This document shows positions 6,066 through 11,145 of a DNA stretch of 11,145 nt, piece by piece; within the stretch, counting starts at the first letter, position 1; every line of letters starts with the position of its first letter. The stretch is taken from positions 1 through 11,145 of the forward strand of contig QMOC01000030.1 of the NCBI GenBank assembly GCA_003648085.1. The letters are read 5' to 3'. The translations under genes were made by a program, and so were the position numbers. This DNA is from Chloroflexota bacterium (GTDB lineage Bacteria; Chloroflexota; Anaerolineae; B4-G1). The notes beneath the pieces are model-generated. The model was not told the DNA's origin. It ran no database searches and saw only the letters and a program-made list of their open reading frames with translations.

Positions 6066-8601
6066 CGTGCATCTGGTCCGGCACGAACTCCAGCCCGATA
6101 GCCCGCCCCTCCGCGTCAACGTGCGTCTGTACGGTCCCTTCGCCTAACTGGGCATGCAATTGTGCCAGCACGGCGTCAACATCTTGGGGCAGGAAGAACA
6201 CGCGGCAAGTTGTGCCACACAGGGCACGGAAGTCGGTGGTGTGTGCCTCCTCAATCGGCACGCTGTGGTATTCCACACCCAGGTCGAACTCGTCAATCCC
6301 CCATACTCGGAACTCCGGCGGGTAGGGTTCGTCCACCACAAACACCACACTAGAGCCACGGCCCATCTCCTGCGCCCTCCAGAACATCACGTCCTCCAGT
6401 TTCGGCATGTACCGCTGTGGCATCACCACGAAGTAGGTGCGCAGGCCCCACAGCGCCAGCACCACGGTCAGCACAACTCCGATCGAGTCGGCCCAGCGCG
6501 GGCGCACAAGACGCCGCAGCAGGCCGGTCAGCAGCCAGACACCCGCCGCCGTCAGCGCAGCCAGCGCAGGGATGATCGTCGCCATATGTGCCGTGCGTGG
6601 CGGGAACGTATTGAGCACGCTTAGGAGGACGGCACACACCAGTGTCCACAGTGACCACAATAGAAGATGCAACCGGCGACATCGGCTTAACGCCCAGGCC
6701 AGACCGGCCAGGAAGAAGACCGTTCCCGGCCCGGCCAGCGGCCCCACGAGGTAATGCTGCGTGGCAACTCCGTCCGTTACTATACTCAGCACCGTGCGTA
6801 TCAAACCACGCCCGATCAGCAGCGCGTACAACCTGGGCTCGAAGAAGACTTGTTGCTGGCCGATCTCCCACAGCGGGTAGCGCCGTGTGATCTCGTCCAA
6901 TGAGAAAATCGCCTCTCCATAGAAGGCGTTGCCGATAAAACTCTCCGCAACTTTCCAGCCCAATGGTCTACCGCCCAGCACGCTGCCAAGCAGGAATGGA
7001 CCGGCCGCGAAGAGCCAGCCTGTCACCAGGCAGAGGCCCAGCCCAAGCAACGGACGACGCAGTGGCCGCTGACCGATGAAAAGGGACAACCAGATCAGCG
7101 CCGTCAGTGCCAAACCCACATGCCCAGACATATAGGTAAGGGATGCCATACCGCAGGACACACCGGCCAGGTAAGCCAACATGCGGCTGTGCCGTTGCAC
7201 CGCCTCGATCAGCAACCACACACCTAACGTAATCGGCAGGAGTGGCTGAATACTGTTGAAGCCTATGCGGGCGTAGGCCAGAAAATATGGCAGGCCAATC
7301 ATCAGTGCTACTGCAGACCAGGCAACCCGGGTTCCCAGCAATTTTCGCGTCAGAAAGAACAACGGCACTATGGTGAGTGTTCCGGCCACCACCGACCCTA
7401 GACGCCAACTCCACACTGTGGGCCCGAACACTCTTACCCACAGGCTCTGGTAGAGCGATCCCATTACAGGAAAAGCGCCGTACACGCCCAAACCAAAGGG
7501 ATTGGCGCGCAGCCCTTTTGCCAGATCGCGTGCCCACCACCAAAATGCCCCCTCGTCCCCCCACATGCTGTTCGGCACGTCGCTCAGACGATAGAGCGTC
7601 ACGCTGAACGCGATCATCAGCGCTGGCACGAGCAACCAGGTATAACGCCCTACGCGGGTGGGAAAAGGTGACACACTCCGAGCGCGATCTACCCGCCACC
7701 AGCACACCGCCTGGACGACCAGCACCGTCAGCCAGAGCGGGACCACGGACCAATGGGTGGATTCCACCGCCGCAGCGCGCACCACGCCCAGCCAGACTAG
7801 GCTGCCCAGCAATGCCAGCGCCGACCAGCGATGCGAAGGGCGCGGACCGATCGCAGTGCGCGATGTCCGGATGGCAAGGGGGGACAGGCCGGGCAGTCTG
7901 ACCGCTCCGGCCCCCGTCCAACCGATGAGGAGCATCCCGACGAGCAACAGCAAGAGACCGGGCAGCCATACACCTGGCGGCATCGGTGCGTCCACGTGGA
8001 GGCCGGCCAGACGGGGTTGCAGCCAGATGTCAAAAGTCTCCAGCAGGCGGGGCACGCTATTCAGACCCAGTATCATCAAACCAGCCACCAGCAGCAGCCA
8101 TCCACCAATAGCGATGGGAACCACATAGCGTCCGGGCTGGGCTTTTGGGGCCTCGACGGTCACTATGCTGGACACACGAGCAGGCTGGGGCCGCGTCCGG
8201 TGCGGCCAGGGGATGAGAACCCTCAGTGCTATCACTCCTCCCGCCCACAGTGGCAATGCCAGCAGCAGGCCCGCCGGCGGTGGGATCAGGAAAGCAACCA
8301 GCGCGGCCAACCCATTCGCCATGGCCAAGGCCATGACCAGCAGGCGATTGGGCTTCCGCAGGAACAGGCCCCGCAGCGTTGCCTTCAGCCGCCGCAGAGC
8401 GGCCCGCACCAGTGCCCAACTGCGCTCCGGCACGGCTCCCGCTTGTCGGTATGCCCATGCCATCAGCAAGGCCGCCAGCGCGTAAAACACGATGGCATCC
8501 CACACGTAGACGCGCAGGTAGAGTAGGTAGTAATGCCCCAGTCCGGCCAGCGCCAGCGCCGCGGCCAGGAGCACCAGAGCGTAGATATGCCCGCGCTTCA
8601 C
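6058..8601 (-). CDS. GT39-like membrane glycosyltransferase with long N-terminal membrane extension
   Basis: An 847-residue integral membrane protein, probably a lipid-linked-sugar-dependent glycosyltransferase acting on the outer face of the membrane. The GT39-like core begins at about 320: a membrane helix (322-337), then LSDVPNSMWGDEGAFWW, where D349-E350 is the catalytic-type acidic pair of the GT-C first loop, followed by repeated helices and a soluble C-terminal tail (about 740-847). Before the core lie about 320 residues with several membrane segments (for example 7-28, 36-50, 88-107, 110-130, 158-180, 211-229, 258-276, 284-301), much longer than usual for the family. Start: the open frame reaches 8880 but that part overlaps the preceding gene. 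GTG at 8601-8599 follows GGAGGAGG by four bases and overlaps the preceding stop as GTGA, so translation is probably coupled. The stop lies inside a palindromic repeat. Donor and acceptor cannot be told from sequence. Confidence 0.83.
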   Translation of the reverse strand: MKRGHIYALVLLAAALALAGLGHYYLLYLRVYVWDAIVFYALAALLMAWAYRQAGAVPERSWALVRAALRRLKATLRGLFLRKPNRLLVMALAMANGLAALVAFLIPPPAGLLLALPLWAGGVIALRVLIPWPHRTRPQPARVSSIVTVEAPKAQPGRYVVPIAIGGWLLLVAGLMILGLNSVPRLLETFDIWLQPRLAGLHVDAPMPPGVWLPGLLLLLVGMLLIGWTGAGAVRLPGLSPLAIRTSRTAIGPRPSHRWSALALLGSLVWLGVVRAAAVESTHWSVVPLWLTVLVVQAVCWWRVDRARSVSPFPTRVGRYTWLLVPALMIAFSVTLYRLSDVPNSMWGDEGAFWWWARDLAKGLRANPFGLGVYGAFPVMGSLYQSLWVRVFGPTVWSWRLGSVVAGTLTIVPLFFLTRKLLGTRVAWSAVALMIGLPYFLAYARIGFNSIQPLLPITLGVWLLIEAVQRHSRMLAYLAGVSCGMASLTYMSGHVGLALTALIWLSLFIGQRPLRRPLLGLGLCLVTGWLFAAGPFLLGSVLGGRPLGWKVAESFIGNAFYGEAIFSLDEITRRYPLWEIGQQQVFFEPRLYALLIGRGLIRTVLSIVTDGVATQHYLVGPLAGPGTVFFLAGLAWALSRCRRLHLLLWSLWTLVCAVLLSVLNTFPPRTAHMATIIPALAALTAAGVWLLTGLLRRLVRPRWADSIGVVLTVVLALWGLRTYFVVMPQRYMPKLEDVMFWRAQEMGRGSSVVFVVDEPYPPEFRVWGIDEFDLGVEYHSVPIEEAHTTDFRALCGTTCRVFFLPQDVDAVLAQLHAQLGEGTVQTHVDAEGRAIGLEFVPDQMHGG

Positions 8602-10619
8602 GGCACCTCCTCCGTTGTTGACGGCTGCGCGTTTGTCCGCACATCGCCGGGCACGATGTAGAGCACAAAATCCCATCCCCATTGGGAATGGCGAACCCGC
8701 GTTATGCCGGCCGGAAAGAGTTGTTGCAACCGCTCCAGATTGGCCTTGTCGGAGGGATGGAGGATGTACATGCGCGCTCTTCCATCTCCGGCGTGCTCCG
8801 CCGCCAGGTCGGCGCTTTCGAGCAGATTGGCCCAATCGGGCCGGCCCAGTTCTAAGGCCAGCGATCGGATGTCCACCCACCAGGGCCAGGCAATGACGTA
8901 GACGTCATCCATAGAGCCGAGGGTGGCGTCGAAGCCCCGGATGGCGTCCGCGATCTCGCTGGTATTGACCACCGCCCTGCGGTATCCCTCGACGTAGCGC
9001 ACGAAGACACGGCGCTCGTTCACCCACATCAGCGCGATGGCCAACGCGATGACGCCTACGGCGGCCAGTGCCCGCTGCCAGCGCCGGCCCCACGCCCGCG
9101 CAACCCCCGCCGTCCACACGCCCACGGGCAGCGCCACCACTGTGAGGACGACCGGTATCCCACTGCCGGTGCGTACCACGCTGGGGTTCTCCTTGGGAAA
9201 AGGTAAGGCGAGCGCCGAGGGGAGCAAGGCCACCGCTCCGGCCACCAGCAGCCCCAAGGTCAGATGGTCACGGTAGCGCCGGCTGACGATGCGGGCCAAT
9301 GCCACCGCCAATCCCAGCACCATTAGCCCACCCAGGATGGGGTCCAGCACCGGCTCGTAGCGGATAGTGCTCATCGGAACCATGTCCCCGCGCCAGTGGA
9401 ACATCAATGCCAGGTTCTTGAGATTGTTGAGAAAGACAAGGAGTGGAGATCCGGGTATCTCGTTATCGGCCAGGTACCACAGCGAGCGTCCCCAAAAGGC
9501 CCTCGGCTTCCAGAGCATAAAGGTGCCCAGGGGGACGAAGACCAGCAACGCCGCGCTCACCGCTAGCGCCAGGTTTCCCAAACGGAGGCGGCGGCCCAGG
9601 TCACTTCGTCGTGCCGCCAGCCAGACGATGGCCCAGCAGAGCGCGACCGCGAGAGGGACGGCGCGGAAGGCGGTATAGCCGTTGAGCCCCACCCCCAGGG
9701 TGAGGCCCAGGAGGATGAAGTCGTTGCGCTGACCGGTGCGCAGGCCGCGCAACATGAAGTAGAAGGCCCAGGCGCTGGCCAGCGGCGCGAAAGGATAGCG
9801 TAGCCCTACGCGGCTGAGGAGCACCGGCCAACTGGCGACGGCGACGAAGAAGGTCGCCCACAGGCCCACCCAGCGCCCGTACACCTCCCGCGCCATCAGA
9901 TAGACGCCGGGGAGGGTCAGCAGGCCCGCTATTGCCGTGCCCAGTTTGAGTGCGTAGAAACCGACCGGCAGCCCGGTTAGCCAGATGAGCGCCGCCGTCC
10001 AGTAGAACTGCCACGGCTCGCGGCCCGTGTTGCGGTAGAAGAACGAGGGCCGCAGCCCGCGCTCCACCACGTCACGGATGTCCATTAGTTTCTCGATGTG
10101 GTCCCAGTTTATCTCCGGGGGGGCCTGGCGCAGATGGTAGAAGCGGAATCCGGCCCCCACCGCCAGCACGAGCAGGAAGGCCACGATGGGCCACGATAAG
10201 CGCCAGCCGTCAGTGGCGATGCCCAGGCGGGCCAGGAGCGGTGTGTCCGCCGCGTCATCCTCATCGTGGCGGCGCTCCCAGAAGGCGGCTACGAAGGTCC
10301 CCACGCTGATCACCCATGCCACGACCCCCACCGTCTCGAAGGTATCGTCCCACGAGTAGACGACGTTGACCGCCGTCGCCACGGCGCAGACGCCCAGGAG
10401 GATCAGTCGCCGAGGTTGGCGATACCAGGGCTGCGAGGGGGTGCACGGTTCGGGCAGCGGGCGGGATTCACCCAGCAGCCGCCCGTCCCTGCGCATAGCC
10501 CAGAGCCACAGGCCCAGCGCCACCCCGTACAGCGTCAGCCCGAGCCAGGTGTATCGGTGTAGAACTATTTGGGCACCGACGGCGAACAGCATTGCTGCGG
10601 CGGCAACAGCCCAGGTCAT
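8598..10619 (-). CDS. GT39-like membrane glycosyltransferase with D-H-x-E-K motif
   Basis: A 673-residue polytopic membrane protein, probably a GT-C glycosyltransferase using a lipid-linked sugar. Roughly 140 N-terminal residues with about four helices (1-20, 24-41, 71-88, 97-115) precede the core. The core starts with a helix at 143-160, then FRFYHLRQAPPEINWDHIEK: instead of the usual Asp-Glu pair, the first loop has D173-H174-I175-E176-K177, followed by NTGREPWQFYW (197-207). I recall a similar D-H-A-E-K followed by NTGREP in other Chloroflexota GT39 proteins, so this is probably a subfamily signature rather than decay. Further helices lead to a soluble tail from about 560, ending with a small beta-rich domain. 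The ATG at 10619 follows AAGGAGG by seven bases and shares its A with the upstream TAA (TAATG), so it is probably co-translated with the methyltransferase before it. Its end overlaps the next glycosyltransferase by GTGA. Confidence 0.83.
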   Translation of the reverse strand: MTWAVAAAAMLFAVGAQIVLHRYTWLGLTLYGVALGLWLWAMRRDGRLLGESRPLPEPCTPSQPWYRQPRRLILLGVCAVATAVNVVYSWDDTFETVGVVAWVISVGTFVAAFWERRHDEDDAADTPLLARLGIATDGWRLSWPIVAFLLVLAVGAGFRFYHLRQAPPEINWDHIEKLMDIRDVVERGLRPSFFYRNTGREPWQFYWTAALIWLTGLPVGFYALKLGTAIAGLLTLPGVYLMAREVYGRWVGLWATFFVAVASWPVLLSRVGLRYPFAPLASAWAFYFMLRGLRTGQRNDFILLGLTLGVGLNGYTAFRAVPLAVALCWAIVWLAARRSDLGRRLRLGNLALAVSAALLVFVPLGTFMLWKPRAFWGRSLWYLADNEIPGSPLLVFLNNLKNLALMFHWRGDMVPMSTIRYEPVLDPILGGLMVLGLAVALARIVSRRYRDHLTLGLLVAGAVALLPSALALPFPKENPSVVRTGSGIPVVLTVVALPVGVWTAGVARAWGRRWQRALAAVGVIALAIALMWVNERRVFVRYVEGYRRAVVNTSEIADAIRGFDATLGSMDDVYVIAWPWWVDIRSLALELGRPDWANLLESADLAAEHAGDGRARMYILHPSDKANLERLQQLFPAGITRVRHSQWGWDFVLYIVPGDVRTNAQPSTTEEVP
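8599..8613 (-). promoter_or_regulatory. Ribosome binding site and GTGA coupling junction
   Basis: On the minus strand GGAGGAGG (8613-8606) lies inside the last codons of the upstream glycosyltransferase, then TGCC, then GTG (8601-8599). GTG overlaps the upstream TGA (8600-8598). This decides the GTG start and implies translational coupling. Confidence 0.8.
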
Positions 10620-11145
10620 TATCCTTCCTCCTTCCGCGCCACGAGGAAAAGGCAGGCTCCGGCTCCGTCAGGCGGTAGCGGCTCCTCGTAGAGCGGGCGT
10701 ATCAGCCGTTCGGTGAGCCACAGGTTGGCCCGCGAGGGCCACAGGATCCAGCGCCCGGTCAGTTTCTTGCACACCAGCGAGGGCAGCCCCAGGTAGTGGC
10801 CCCACTCCAGCGCGATCGTCGCCTGGCGGGGGAAGTAGGGCCACCAGCGCACCAGCCGCAATCCGGCCATCTCCAGGCGCCGCGCCCACACCTCAGCCCC
10901 GTCGCAGTGGTGGTGGCGGGAGATGCGATTGAAGAAACGGCGGTAGGCTTCACCCAACGGATGGAGCCCCAACCGGTCCAGCGCCCGCCCCACGGAGAGG
11001 AAAGGCAGGAAGTTGGGACCGGGGACGCAGAAGTAGAAGACGCCCTCGGGTCGCAGCACCCGCGCCACCTCATTCAGCACCGGCTGCACCTGCGGAATGT
11101 GTTCCAACACCGAGTTGCTCACCACAGTGGCGAAATAGCCGTCGG
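10619..11145 (-). CDS. Class I SAM-dependent methyltransferase, C-terminal part (start outside window)
   Basis: 174 complete codons remain; the frame is open to the window edge, so the start lies beyond it and the GTG at 11125 is internal. Seen: YFATVVSNSVLEHIPQV followed by LNEVARVLRPEGVFYFCVP, the typical post-motif region of Methyltransf_11-type enzymes (acidic-histidine LEHI, then the 'L.E..RVLRP.G' helix-strand). Then comes an RRFFNRISRHHHCDGAEVW region, where family members carry substrate-side helices, and a final LFLVARKEEG strand. The SAM-binding glycine motif is off the window. It leads a tightly packed run with two membrane glycosyltransferases (TAATG, then GTGA), so a role in modifying a surface glycan, its lipid carrier or a sugar nucleotide is likely but unproven. 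Confidence 0.85.
   Translation of the reverse strand, partial: DGYFATVVSNSVLEHIPQVQPVLNEVARVLRPEGVFYFCVPGPNFLPFLSVGRALDRLGLHPLGEAYRRFFNRISRHHHCDGAEVWARRLEMAGLRLVRWWPYFPRQATIALEWGHYLGLPSLVCKKLTGRWILWPSRANLWLTERLIRPLYEEPLPPDGAGACLFLVARKEEG
10627..10633 (-). promoter_or_regulatory. Ribosome binding site at the TAATG junction
   Basis: AAGGAGG on the minus strand lies within the last codons of the methyltransferase, seven bases before the ATG of the glycosyltransferase at 10619. The TAA stop (10621-10619) shares a base with that ATG. Confidence 0.8.

Noticed and set aside
6968..7969. 333-codon minus-strand open frame inside the 847-residue glycosyltransferase
   Set aside because: It is out of frame with the GT39-like core and its translation is Arg/Gly/Ala-rich without membrane helices; the main frame has continuous helices and the Asp-Glu motif.
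8602..8880. Upstream extension of the 847-residue glycosyltransferase frame to an ATG at 8880
   Set aside because: The extra 93 codons overlap the end of the preceding glycosyltransferase in another frame, are Arg/Gly-rich without structure, and ignore the strong ribosome binding site before GTG 8601.

Overview
The window is GC-rich and every gene I can support lies on the minus strand. Transcription therefore runs from the high-coordinate end to the low-coordinate end. The gene families (very large GT-C/GT39 membrane glycosyltransferases, a YYY-motif DUF2298 domain, an alpha-2-macroglobulin-like protein), the coding heptanucleotide repeats and the multi-hairpin intergenic repeat together suggest a member of the Chloroflexota (Anaerolineae or Caldilineae-like). 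This is an inference from family content; there is no rRNA or other taxonomic marker here.

Layout in transcription order: (1) 11145-10619, the C-terminal part of a class I SAM-dependent methyltransferase whose start is outside the window. (2) 10619-8598, a 673-residue GT39-like membrane glycosyltransferase with an unusual W-D-H-I-E-K motif, joined to the methyltransferase by a TAATG stop/start overlap. (3) 8601-6058, an 847-residue GT39-like glycosyltransferase starting at GTG, joined to the previous gene by a GTGA overlap. (4) 6065-5967, a multi-hairpin palindromic repeat that also provides the stop codon of gene 3. (5) 5905-1562, a 1447-residue fusion of a GT39/PMT-like half with a DUF2298 (Chlor_Arch_YYY) half, containing three short tandem-repeat arrays in inter-helix loops. 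(6) 1561-1386, an intergenic region with a small hairpin just after the stop and a 79-nt imperfect palindrome. (7) 1385-1, the first 461 residues of a membrane-anchored alpha-2-macroglobulin family protein that runs off the window.

The first three genes look like one translationally coupled unit. Lipid-linked-sugar-dependent glycosyltransferases of the GT-C fold move sugars onto extracytoplasmic acceptors, and a methyltransferase could modify the glycan or its precursor, so the block probably serves cell-envelope glycan or protein glycosylation. The fusion gene is probably in the same pathway but is separated by the repeat. The alpha-2-macroglobulin gene has its own strong ribosome binding site and may be functionally separate. 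No tRNA, rRNA, CRISPR array, transposase or integrase is visible, and no gene-free stretch exceeds 300 bases. I see no clearly new defence or mobile system; the most unusual material is the frame-neutral tandem repeats inside the fusion gene and the two structured intergenic repeats.
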